Source: Dehalococcoidales bacterium
GTDB taxonomy: Bacteria > Chloroflexota > Dehalococcoidia > Dehalococcoidales > DAOVUZ01
Assembly (NCBI GenBank): GCA_030632305.1
Contig: DAOVUZ010000022.1
Coordinates: forward strand, 1-8,719
Length of the DNA: 8,719 nucleotides
Direction: 5' to 3'
Positions 1 to 6,672 of this stretch are shown one piece after another (within the stretch, counting starts at the first letter, position 1; each line of letters starts with the position of its first letter). Below the pieces are notes generated by a model. That model worked only from the letters and a program-made list of their open reading frames with translations. It was not told the origin of the DNA and did not search any database. Position numbers and translations under genes: made by a program.

Positions 1-85
1 TATATCCTTGTCCTCGTATATAGCTATACCTACAGTTGAACAATGATCCCAATGTTCGTTCAATGATGACTAGAAACCGGGTTAA

Positions 86-119
86 AACAGAGGGGGAGCA
101 GAAATGCTCCCCCTCTGTT
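86..119 (+). terminator. Perfect 15-bp hairpin, probable terminator of an upstream gene
   Basis: The arms at 86-100 and 105-119 are exact reverse complements (15 bp, GC-rich core) closed by a GAAA tetraloop. A short A-run precedes the stem and only a broken T-run (TTCTTATGT) follows it, so on the + strand it is a strong hairpin with a poor U-tract. On the - strand the stem runs into TTTTAAC, so it could act in both directions. The most likely role is ending transcription of a gene that stops before or near position 1, insulating it from the operon that starts at 401. The hairpin is directly visible; its terminator role is inferred. Confidence 0.7.
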
Positions 120-400
120 CTTATGTAACAATTTGACGTTTTGTTACCTCGTGCAACTTTGCGGAAACCAAAAATCGCCTATAGTCCTATTCCATCTTGG
201 TATTGACAATCTCATCACCAAGGACTAAACTCAAGCCCCATCATGTAAAACTACTTCAAAAATATCAATTATTTAGTTGGGTACAGAAGATGAGAGGTTG
301 GAAAAAGGGGGGTTGTGGTAGAATCTAGGCCAGTCATGAAAGACTTTGTAGTTTCATCCAGAATAGTGTATGCATTCCTAGCATAAGACCTGAGGAAAAG
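120..400 (+). other. Non-coding leader region before the operon
   Basis: No ORF with a ribosome site or recognisable protein was seen in this stretch on either strand. It holds a 7-bp inverted repeat (125-131 with 141-147, GTAACAA/TTGTTAC, 9-nt loop), which could be a small operator. A candidate promoter lies at 203-231, flanked by a 6-bp inverted repeat (196-201 with 217-222). A 6-bp inverted repeat in the presumed leader (336-341 with 352-357, ATGAAA/TTTCAT) lies about 45 nt before the first start codon. No known riboswitch, T-box or tRNA fold was recognised. If the promoter is correct, the transcript carries a leader of about 160 nt. Confidence 0.5.
203..231 (+). promoter_or_regulatory. 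Candidate sigma70-type promoter for the operon
   Basis: A perfect TTGACA (203-208) is followed after 17 nt by TAAACT (226-231), which matches TATAAT at four of six positions. Transcription would start near 238. The -35 box lies inside a short inverted repeat (CTTGGT 196-201, ACCAAG 217-222), a position where a repressor could bind. This is the best -35/-10 pair I found between the upstream hairpin and the first gene. A weaker alternative is TAGAAT at 319-324, with TTGGAA at 298-303 only 15 nt upstream of it. Confidence 0.45.
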
Positions 401-1078
401 ATGGGGCAGATATCGGTAACAATAAACGGTTGCCAACTGAGTGGTAGTGAGGGGATGAGCATCCTTGATGCTGCCCAAGAAAATGGTATAGATATTCCCA
501 CCCTGTGTTATAGAGCGGAGTTGCCCCCTATTGGAGCCTGTCGTGTTTGTGTAGTTGAGGTAGAAGGTTCTCAGGCATTGGTTGGCTCCTGTCATACTCC
601 AATCACCCAAGGTATGGTTATACATACCCATTCCCCCAAGGTTTTAGAAGCCCGCAAGATGATAGTAGAACTTTTGCTGGCTGGTCACCCTGATAACTGT
701 TTGGTTTGTGACAAGGCTAACCTATGTGAGTTGCGTAAGATTGCCGCCGACCTGGAAATAGGACTCCCCCGATTTAGGTTGAGTAAACGCTATTACCCCA
801 TAGAGGATGTAAGTCCCTATATTGTCCGTGATTTATCCAAGTGTATCTTATGTCAGAGATGTATCAGGGCTTGTGATGAAATAGCCAAGCACAATGTATT
901 CAACCTAGCCTATAGAGGTTTAGAGTGTAAGGTTGTGGTCGATCTTGACCAACCAATAGATACGGAGGTTTGCCGAGATTGCGATGTATGTATTTCTTTT
1001 TGCCCAACAGGGGCATTAAGCAAGGTGAAGAAGCGGGGAGAAGAGAAGGCAGGAAAGCCTCTGATTATAAGAGGTTGA
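401..1078 (+). CDS. HoxU/NuoG-N-terminal-type iron-sulfur subunit
   Basis: This 225-residue electron-transfer protein has the cluster layout of the N-terminal part of NuoG, HydA and NADH-linked formate dehydrogenases, as in stand-alone HoxU. A plant-type [2Fe-2S] domain uses C36, C47, C50 and C64. A His-Cys [4Fe-4S] site follows with H96, C100, C103 and C109. Two ferredoxin-type [4Fe-4S] motifs come last (C148/151/154/158 and C191/194/197/201, the latter followed by Pro). The chain stops about 24 residues after the last cysteine, with no H-cluster or molybdopterin domain, so it is a wire rather than a catalytic subunit. The start is ATG at 401 with GAGGA at 392-396. It leads the operon and probably docks on the NuoE and NuoF-GltD proteins encoded next. 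No signal peptide or membrane segment is seen, so it is cytoplasmic. The family is clear; the physiological acceptor is not. Confidence 0.93.
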   Translation: MGQISVTINGCQLSGSEGMSILDAAQENGIDIPTLCYRAELPPIGACRVCVVEVEGSQALVGSCHTPITQGMVIHTHSPKVLEARKMIVELLLAGHPDNCLVCDKANLCELRKIAADLEIGLPRFRLSKRYYPIEDVSPYIVRDLSKCILCQRCIRACDEIAKHNVFNLAYRGLECKVVVDLDQPIDTEVCRDCDVCISFCPTGALSKVKKRGEEKAGKPLIIRG

Positions 1079-1087
1079 TTACCCAGT

Positions 1088-1130
1088 TACCACTAGAGGG
1101 GAGATGGAAAATCTGATATGAAGGGTGGTA
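1088..1130 (+). promoter_or_regulatory. Inverted repeat that could mask the ribosome site of the NuoE-like gene
   Basis: TACCAC (1088-1093) and GTGGTA (1125-1130) are perfect complements in the 59-nt gap between the first two genes, with a 31-nt loop and possible G-U extensions on both sides. The right arm overlaps the likely Shine-Dalgarno stretch GGTAGG (1127-1132) of the TTG-started gene at 1138. Pairing would hide it, possibly lowering or coupling translation. The stem is short and the loop long, so chance is quite possible. Confidence 0.25.
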
Positions 1131-1137
1131 GGTTAGT

Positions 1138-1617
1138 TTGAAAGAGACTATAGAAAGCCAGACGCTCGACTTAACCAAGTTGGACAAAATAGTGTCTAAA
1201 TATAAAGGTCAGGAGGGCGTCTTAATCTCCGTGCTTCAGGAAGTTCAAGCCGAATTTGGCTGGGTTCCTCGGGAAGCCATAAAGCGTATTGCCGATGCTT
1301 TAACGGTATCGCTGGGTCAAGTATATGGGGTTCTCACTTTTTATGCCCAGTTCTATTTAACTCCACGGGGTCGAAATACGATTCGGGTCTGTCGAGGAAC
1401 AGCTTGTCACGTGCGTGGCACGAATGCTAATTTAAGAGCTGTAGAGCGGATTTTAGGTATTAAAGAAGGCGAAACAACGGGTGATTTTAAATTTTCCCTG
1501 GAGACAGTGGCTTGCCTGGGAACTTGTTTTCTTGCCCCGGTAATGATGGTAAATCACAATTATTATGGCAAGCTCGCACCGGGCAAGGTAGAGCCTATCC
1601 TGAAACAATATGGTTGA
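1138..1617 (+). CDS. nuoE: NuoE-like thioredoxin-fold [2Fe-2S] subunit
   Basis: This 159-residue protein matches the NuoE/HydC/HymA family in length and layout. An N-terminal helical bundle (about 10-75, with the family-like stretch GWVPREAIKRIA) is followed by a thioredoxin-like [2Fe-2S] domain bound by C85-x4-C90 and C126-x3-C130. In relatives this subunit pairs with NuoF, where NADH is oxidised at FMN, and in bifurcating enzymes its cluster helps tune electron flow. The start is forced: the in-frame upstream stop TAG is at 1129-1131, the only usual start codon after it is TTG at 1138, and there is no Met until residue 136. GGTAGG at 1127-1132 serves as ribosome site. The end overlaps the next ORF by 8 nt. 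The rare start plus a possible masking hairpin suggest modest or coupled translation. Cytoplasmic. Confidence 0.93.
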   Translation: MKETIESQTLDLTKLDKIVSKYKGQEGVLISVLQEVQAEFGWVPREAIKRIADALTVSLGQVYGVLTFYAQFYLTPRGRNTIRVCRGTACHVRGTNANLRAVERILGIKEGETTGDFKFSLETVACLGTCFLAPVMMVNHNYYGKLAPGKVEPILKQYG

Positions 1618-4600
1618 TTGGGGAAAGTTAATGGGAAAAGTTAGAACAGCAGATGAATTACTCTCTCTTCGACAGTCAATTAGCGAAAAGATAGACCCCA
1701 ATAAGCCCTGTGTCCGAATATGTATGACCGGATGTCGAGCCTACGGTGCCATAGGAATTAGGGATGCTTTTAATGAGGAAATCAGGAGAAGGGGGCTGGA
1801 GGATAAGGTAGAGGTCAGGGAGACTGGATGCCATGGCTTTTGCGCTAGGGCACCAGTTACTGTCGTTGACCCTCAAGATATCTTTTATCAACAGATAACC
1901 GTTGATGATGTCGCTGATATTGTGGACAAGACCCTCGTAAAAGGTGACATTGTTGACCGCTTGGTTTATGTTGACCCGGTAACCGGGGGGAAAATCCCCT
2001 TTGCTCACGATGTTCCTTTCTATAAAGGACAAACGAAAAATGTACTTCGTAAATGTGGCATAATCGATCCCACCAACGTATCTCACTATATTGTCCGTGA
2101 TGGCTACTCTGCTTTGAGCAAGGTGCTAACCACTATGACCTCGGAGCAAGTGATTGAAACCGTTGAAGGCTCAGGGTTGCGGGGGCGTGGTGGAGCTGGT
2201 TTTCCCACCGGCAGGAAGTGGAGACTGGTAAGGAATAACCCTGGTGATATCAAGTATCTTGTCTGTAATGGTGATGAAGGTGACCCCGGTGCTTTTATGG
2301 ATCGGGCGGTGTTGGAAGGAGACCCTCATAGTGTCTTGGAGGGGATGCTTATCGCTGCCTATGCCATCGGGGCAAAGGTTGGTTATATTTATGTTCGGGC
2401 AGAGTATCCTATTGCCGTGGAACACCTTAAAGTTGCCATTAGTCAGGCAGAAGAGCTGGGATTTTTAGGTAAAAATATCTTGGACTCCGAATTCAACTTC
2501 GAAATTAGGCTAAAAGAGGGAGCTGGCGCTTTTGTCTGTGGCGAAGAAACAGCGCTCCTTATGTCTGTAGAGGGTAAGCGAGGTATGCCTCGCCCTCGTC
2601 CGCCGTTTCCAGCTCAATCAGGCTTATGGGGTAAGCCAACCAACATCAACAATGTGGAGACTTATGCCAATATTACGTCTATCATCCTTAATGGAGCTGA
2701 CTGGTATTCCAAGATGGGAACCGAGACGAGCAAAGGAACAAAAATATTCTCATTAGCAGGCAAGATCAATAATACCGGCTTAGTGGAAGTGCCTATAGGT
2801 AGTCCCATGAGGGATGTCATCTTTGATATTGGTGGTGGTATACCCAAGGGAAGGAAATTTAAGGCGGTTCAAATGGGTGGCCCATCAGGAGGTTGTGTGC
2901 CTGAAGCATACTTGGATTTACCGATTGACTATGGCTCCCTGCAAGCTATTGGCTCCATTATGGGGTCAGGTGGGATGATAGTTATGGATGAAAATACCTG
3001 TGCTGTGGATATAGCTCGGTATTTCCTAAGTTTCATTCAAACTGAATCCTGCGGCAAGTGTACCCCCTGTCGCTTGGGCACCAAAGTAATGCTGGACACT
3101 CTAACTCGAATTACCCAAGGTGAGGGTTCGGAGAAAGATATAGAATTGCTTGAAAGTTTAGCCAACCAGGTTAGAGATACCTCACTCTGCGGACTGGGGC
3201 GCACCTGTCCCAATCCAGTACTGACCACCATAAGATACTTTCGAGACGAATATGAAGCTCATATAAAGGAGAAGCGGTGTCCTGCCGCTTCATGTGAGAC
3301 TTTGGTTTATGCTCCTTGTGAACATGTCTGTCCGGTGAATGTAGATGCCGTCGGTTACATTGCCTTGATTGCCGAGGGTAGGTTTGAAGAAGCCCTCAAC
3401 TTAATTAGGCAAAGGAATCCTCTTCCCGGAGTCTGTGGTCAGGTGTGTAACCATCCCTGTGAAGTTAAATGTAAACGGGGAGACATTGATGAACCTATTG
3501 CCATCGCTTCCCTCAAGCGATTTGTAGCTGATTATGAGAGGGGGCTTGGGATTGAAACAAAAGTTGCTGTAGGCCAACCAAAATACGAAAAGGTCGCTAT
3601 AGTAGGTTCTGGTCCTGCTGGCCTGACCTCAGCTTTTCACTTAGCTAAACAAGGATATAAGGTAACAATCTTTGAAGTATTGCCTGTGGCTGGCGGCATG
3701 CTGGTAACCGGCATCCCAGAATATCGATTGCCCAGGGAGGTTGTCCACAGAGACATTGAGTTTATTACCAGCCTCGGTGTTGAGATTAAGACTAACACCC
3801 CCATTGGTAAGGATTTATCTATAGATGGTCTCCTTGAACAAGGTTATAAAGCTATATTTATCGCCATCGGTGCCCATAAGGGTCAAAGGTTAGGCATTCC
3901 TGGCGATGACCTAGAAGGTGTATTCGATGGTGTATCGTTCTTAAGAGATATGAACTTGGGGAAGAATCTTAGGCTTAAGGGGAAAGTAGTCGTCATTGGT
4001 GGTGGTAACGTCGCTATTGATGCTGCTAGATCAGCACTTCGTTTAGGTGCTGAAGAGGTGTCTATTGTTTATCGAAGGTCAAGACAGGAAATGCCGGCAA
4101 ATATGGAGGAAATTGCAGAAGCAGAGTACGAAGGAGTTAAAATAGTCTATCTAGCTGCTCCCACCGGGTTACTGGGTAAGAATGGAAAGGTGAAAAGCAT
4201 GGAATGCATTCGTATGGAATTAGGAGAATACGATGCTAGTGGGCGACGACGTCCTATTGCTATAGAAGGCTCCGAGTTTTCAATGGAGCTAGATACAGTA
4301 ATAACTGCCATTGGCCAAACACCAGATTTGTCCTTCTTACCACCGGATAACGGGCTTGAGATTACTAAGAGGCAGACCTTCGTGGTTGACCCGGTAACAA
4401 TGGTTACCTCTCGGCCGGGCATCTTTGCCGGCGGAGATGTGGTAACCGGTCCCGCCACTGTAATTGAGGCAATAGCAGCGGGGGAAAGAGCAGCTATATC
4501 TATCCACAGGTATCTTAGGGGTAAAGATATGAACGAAGATCGTCTTCGCCCGCCGGAAACAAGAGTAGAAATTCCACGGGCGGTAGAGACGCCTGAAGAA

Positions 4601-4735
4601 AAGGAGCGGGTCAGAATGCCTACTCTTCCCCTTAAGCGAAGGCTTAATGGCTTTGAGGAAATTAACCTAGGTTATTCGACAGAAATGGCGGTTGAAGAAG
4701 CTAAACGATGTTTGAGGTGCGATTTGGAACGATGA
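1610..4735 (+). CDS. NuoF/HydB-type NADH subunit fused to a GltD/NfnL-type FAD-NAD(P)H oxidoreductase
   Basis: A 1041-residue fusion, numbered from ATG 1610. Residues 30-115 form a thioredoxin-like [2Fe-2S] domain (C38, C42, C74, C78). Residues 150-545 form the NuoF core, with the NADH/FMN glycine-rich loop GRGGAGFPTG (192-201), the VCNGDEGDPGAF stretch, an SLBB region and the N3 [4Fe-4S] site (C481, C484, C487, C527). C464, H551, C557 and C562 resemble the zinc site of electron-bifurcating HydB. From about 565 a GltD/NfnL-type module begins: cysteines C570/C574 and C609/613/617/621, an FAD loop GSGPAG (666-671), a second nucleotide loop GGGN (797-800), YRRSRQEMPA (821-830), which favours NADPH, and an FAD-closing GIFAGGD (937-943). 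The C-terminal tail carries CLRC (C1034, C1037). The usual HydB C-terminal ferredoxin domain is absent. ATG 1631 (Met8) with GGGGAAAG at 1620-1627 is an equally good or better start. No stop interrupts the junction. Probably the catalytic hub of the operon-encoded complex. Confidence 0.93.
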   Translation: MVDWGKLMGKVRTADELLSLRQSISEKIDPNKPCVRICMTGCRAYGAIGIRDAFNEEIRRRGLEDKVEVRETGCHGFCARAPVTVVDPQDIFYQQITVDDVADIVDKTLVKGDIVDRLVYVDPVTGGKIPFAHDVPFYKGQTKNVLRKCGIIDPTNVSHYIVRDGYSALSKVLTTMTSEQVIETVEGSGLRGRGGAGFPTGRKWRLVRNNPGDIKYLVCNGDEGDPGAFMDRAVLEGDPHSVLEGMLIAAYAIGAKVGYIYVRAEYPIAVEHLKVAISQAEELGFLGKNILDSEFNFEIRLKEGAGAFVCGEETALLMSVEGKRGMPRPRPPFPAQSGLWGKPTNINNVETYANITSIILNGADWYSKMGTETSKGTKIFSLAGKINNTGLVEVPIGSPMRDVIFDIGGGIPKGRKFKAVQMGGPSGGCVPEAYLDLPIDYGSLQAIGSIMGSGGMIVMDENTCAVDIARYFLSFIQTESCGKCTPCRLGTKVMLDTLTRITQGEGSEKDIELLESLANQVRDTSLCGLGRTCPNPVLTTIRYFRDEYEAHIKEKRCPAASCETLVYAPCEHVCPVNVDAVGYIALIAEGRFEEALNLIRQRNPLPGVCGQVCNHPCEVKCKRGDIDEPIAIASLKRFVADYERGLGIETKVAVGQPKYEKVAIVGSGPAGLTSAFHLAKQGYKVTIFEVLPVAGGMLVTGIPEYRLPREVVHRDIEFITSLGVEIKTNTPIGKDLSIDGLLEQGYKAIFIAIGAHKGQRLGIPGDDLEGVFDGVSFLRDMNLGKNLRLKGKVVVIGGGNVAIDAARSALRLGAEEVSIVYRRSRQEMPANMEEIAEAEYEGVKIVYLAAPTGLLGKNGKVKSMECIRMELGEYDASGRRRPIAIEGSEFSMELDTVITAIGQTPDLSFLPPDNGLEITKRQTFVVDPVTMVTSRPGIFAGGDVVTGPATVIEAIAAGERAAISIHRYLRGKDMNEDRLRPPETRVEIPRAVETPEEKERVRMPTLPLKRRLNGFEEINLGYSTEMAVEEAKRCLRCDLER

Positions 4736-4742
4736 AAGGGGA
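4736..4742 (+). promoter_or_regulatory. Ribosome binding site of metV
   Basis: AAGGGGA begins one base after the TGA of the NuoF-GltD gene (4733-4735) and lies 8 nt before ATG 4751. The tight placement means terminating ribosomes sit on this site, so translation of metV is probably coupled to that of the fusion protein. Confidence 0.55.
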
Positions 4743-4750
4743 TTTAGAGC

Positions 4751-5398
4751 ATGAAAACAATCACTGAGCAAAAACCCTTTGACGAGATTAAAGCAGCCCT
4801 TGGTGAAGCAGAGAAGGTATACTTAGTTGGCTGCGGCACCTGTGCCACTATGTGCCATACCGGTGGCAAATCCGAGCTTCTGGGCATGAAAGATAAGGTT
4901 GAAACCATAGGTAAGAAGGTTACGGGGTGGATGGTAATCCCTACGGCTTGTGATGAACTCACCAGAGACGCCCTAATTGAGAGTGCTGAGGATATTGAAG
5001 CCGCAGATTGCATTCTGGTGATGGCTTGTGCCTTTGGTGTGCAGACGGTTACCCTCTATCTGAATAAGCCTGTTTATCCCGCATTGAATACCCTGTTTAT
5101 CGGCAGGGAAGAGAGTCCTGGCTGTTTTACTGAGGTTTGCATGCAATGTGGGAGTTGTGTTCTGGCGAAGACAGCAGGCATATGTCCTCTGGTCAGGTGT
5201 GCTAAGAGCCTGCTGAACGGACCCTGTGGCGGGTCAGTAGACGGTAAGTGCGAAATATCACCAGATACTTCCTGTGCCTGGCAATTGATTTATGACCGTC
5301 TGGCTGCCCAGGGTCAGCTAGACAAATTGGAGGAAATCGAACCAATCAAAGACTGGAGCACCAGCCAAAGTGGAGGACCTCGGAAGGTTACCTTATGA
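4751..5398 (+). CDS. metV: MetV, iron-sulfur/zinc subunit of methylene-tetrahydrofolate reductase
   Basis: This 215-residue, very cysteine-rich protein (15 Cys) is of the MetV type, annotated in databases as the methylene-tetrahydrofolate reductase C-terminal domain. An N-terminal half with a C28-x2-C31-x3-C35 motif followed by HTGG, plus C67, C87 and C93, precedes a C-terminal cluster domain: C125, C130-x2-C133-x2-C136, C145, C150, GPCGG (C159), C167 and C175. In acetogens MetV partners MetF and carries iron-sulfur clusters (the domain is also described as zinc-binding) that bring electrons to the MetF flavin; exact ligand assignment here is inferred. It follows the NuoF-GltD gene by 15 nt and overlaps the kinase gene by 4 nt (ATGA). 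Its presence argues that the neighbouring MetF takes electrons from an iron-sulfur or flavin partner and not directly from NADH. Cytoplasmic. Confidence 0.9.
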   Translation: MKTITEQKPFDEIKAALGEAEKVYLVGCGTCATMCHTGGKSELLGMKDKVETIGKKVTGWMVIPTACDELTRDALIESAEDIEAADCILVMACAFGVQTVTLYLNKPVYPALNTLFIGREESPGCFTEVCMQCGSCVLAKTAGICPLVRCAKSLLNGPCGGSVDGKCEISPDTSCAWQLIYDRLAAQGQLDKLEEIEPIKDWSTSQSGGPRKVTL

Positions 5399-6672
5399 CA
5401 GTAGAGAAGTTACGTGTAGAAGGCGAGCATCGCTATAAAATACTTTATGCGATAGCAAAAGAACTGACTTCCAGCCTGGTAGCGGATGAAGTGCTTAACT
5501 ATATCGTAGAAAGTATCACCAGAGCCATGGGTGTCAAAGGCTGTTCGCTGCTACTTCTTACCCCTGATAAGGAGCAGCTAATACATAGCATCAGCTACGG
5601 ATTAAGCAATTGGTACCTCAAGAAAGGGCCGGTAAGCGCTAATACTATTTTCCCTGAGATATTGGAGGGTAAGCCGGTGGCTATCTTGGATGCCAGCCAA
5701 GACCCAAGGATTCAGTATAGAGAAGAGGCGAGGAGGGAGGGTATAGCCTCCACGTTGTCCGTTCCACTTATGCCCCGAGGGGAAGTCATAGGGGTGATGA
5801 GGGTTTATACCTCAGAGCCACGCCAATTCTCATCCGAAGATATAGATTTTTTAAGTGCCCTGGCCAACCTGGGTGCTATAGCGCTGGAGAAGGCAAAATT
5901 ATATGAGTCTCTAGGGCAAAGCCTGGAAAAATGCTCTATTGAGCGGAGTGGTCTTGAAGAGGAAAGGAATCGCTTTCTCCGCTTCCTAGCTATAGCAGCA
6001 CACGACCTTAAAGCCCCCCTTACTGCTATCCAGGGTTACTTCTGGGTTATGCTAGGTGGCTTTTCTGGGGAACTTAATGACAAGCAAAAACACATGCTGC
6101 AAAGGAGCAGTCAGCGGGTTAGCGAACTCTTGGAACTAATTAGCGACCTTTTAGATATACCCCGCATCGAAGCCGGGCGAATTGCCGACGAGATGGTTGA
6201 TGTCTCTTTAGTTCAAGTGATTAAACGGGCACTTGATGACTTGCAAAGCTCGGCGAAGCAAAAAGAAGTAAAACTAAAAGCAAAATTACCTCAGAGCCTT
6301 CCCAAGATTCATGGTTCGGTCCCCCACCTCCAGCGGGTAGTAAGTGAACTGCTGACTAATGCCATTAACTATTCACCCGGGGGCATGGTTACTATCATGG
6401 TAAAGGAGGAAGACAACGATATTCGGGTTGAGGTTACGGATAACGGGATTGGCATCCCTACCGAGGAACTACCCCAGACCTTCGATGACTTCTTCCGGGC
6501 GAGCAATGTACAAACAAAAGGAACCGGTTTGGGACTGCCTATAGCCAAGAGGACAGTGGAAGCCCACGGGGGCAGGATACGGGTTGAGAGCCCTTGTCCT
6601 GAAACTAACGTCGGGAGCAAATTTACCTTTACCCTGCCCAAGAAAAGTGAAACCGAACGGAGGCAACAGTGA
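5395..6672 (+). CDS. Soluble GAF-domain sensor histidine kinase
   Basis: A 425-residue kinase with no membrane segment or signal peptide. A GAF sensor domain spans about 15-165 (it includes C50 and the stretch TLSVPLMPRGEVIGVMRV) and is followed by a coiled-coil-like linker (168-195). The dimerisation and phosphoacceptor box has H203 in AAHDLKAPLTAI. The ATPase domain shows the N box with N322 (ELLTNAINYSP), G1 box DNGIGIP (349-355), an F-box region FDDFF (363-367) and G2 box GTGLGLPIAK (376-385). All residues needed for autophosphorylation appear present. It starts with ATG 5395 inside an ATGA overlap with metV and ends within TGATG shared with metF, so its translation is coupled to both reductase subunits. 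A redox, folate or small-molecule signal in the cytoplasm is plausible, but the ligand cannot be read from sequence. The likely partners are the two receivers encoded just downstream. Confidence 0.93.
   Translation: MTVEKLRVEGEHRYKILYAIAKELTSSLVADEVLNYIVESITRAMGVKGCSLLLLTPDKEQLIHSISYGLSNWYLKKGPVSANTIFPEILEGKPVAILDASQDPRIQYREEARREGIASTLSVPLMPRGEVIGVMRVYTSEPRQFSSEDIDFLSALANLGAIALEKAKLYESLGQSLEKCSIERSGLEEERNRFLRFLAIAAHDLKAPLTAIQGYFWVMLGGFSGELNDKQKHMLQRSSQRVSELLELISDLLDIPRIEAGRIADEMVDVSLVQVIKRALDDLQSSAKQKEVKLKAKLPQSLPKIHGSVPHLQRVVSELLTNAINYSPGGMVTIMVKEEDNDIRVEVTDNGIGIPTEELPQTFDDFFRASNVQTKGTGLGLPIAKRTVEAHGGRIRVESPCPETNVGSKFTFTLPKKSETERRQQ

Noticed and set aside
1..46. Possible C-terminal tail of an upstream + strand gene (frames ending at TGA 37-39 or TGA 44-46), or an open - strand frame through 1-85
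   Set aside because: Only 12-14 codons are visible in the + frames, and neither they nor the - frame show a recognisable pattern or start site, so no frame can be preferred.
41..67. Repeated CAATGAT (41-47 and 61-67) as a possible direct repeat or array
   Set aside because: Only two 7-nt copies with no further periodicity; chance level. No CRISPR array is present anywhere in the window.
269..631. 120-codon - strand ORF overlapping the start of the HoxU-like gene
   Set aside because: No recognisable protein pattern; it lies antisense over the cysteine-defined [2Fe-2S] region of a clearly real gene and has no convincing ribosome site.
1676..2086. 136-codon - strand ORF inside the NuoF-GltD gene
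   Set aside because: Antisense shadow of the thioredoxin-like and early NuoF coding region; no domain or motif.
3240..3330. Possible missed frameshift or assembly join producing an artificial NuoF-GltD fusion
   Set aside because: The reading frame is continuous, codon use does not change, and HydB-like features (H551, C557, C562) run smoothly into the GltD cysteines. A real fusion is the simpler reading.
4147..4458. 103-codon - strand ORF inside the GltD part of the fusion
   Set aside because: Composition is that of an antisense frame, and it covers the conserved FAD-closing motif of the sense gene.
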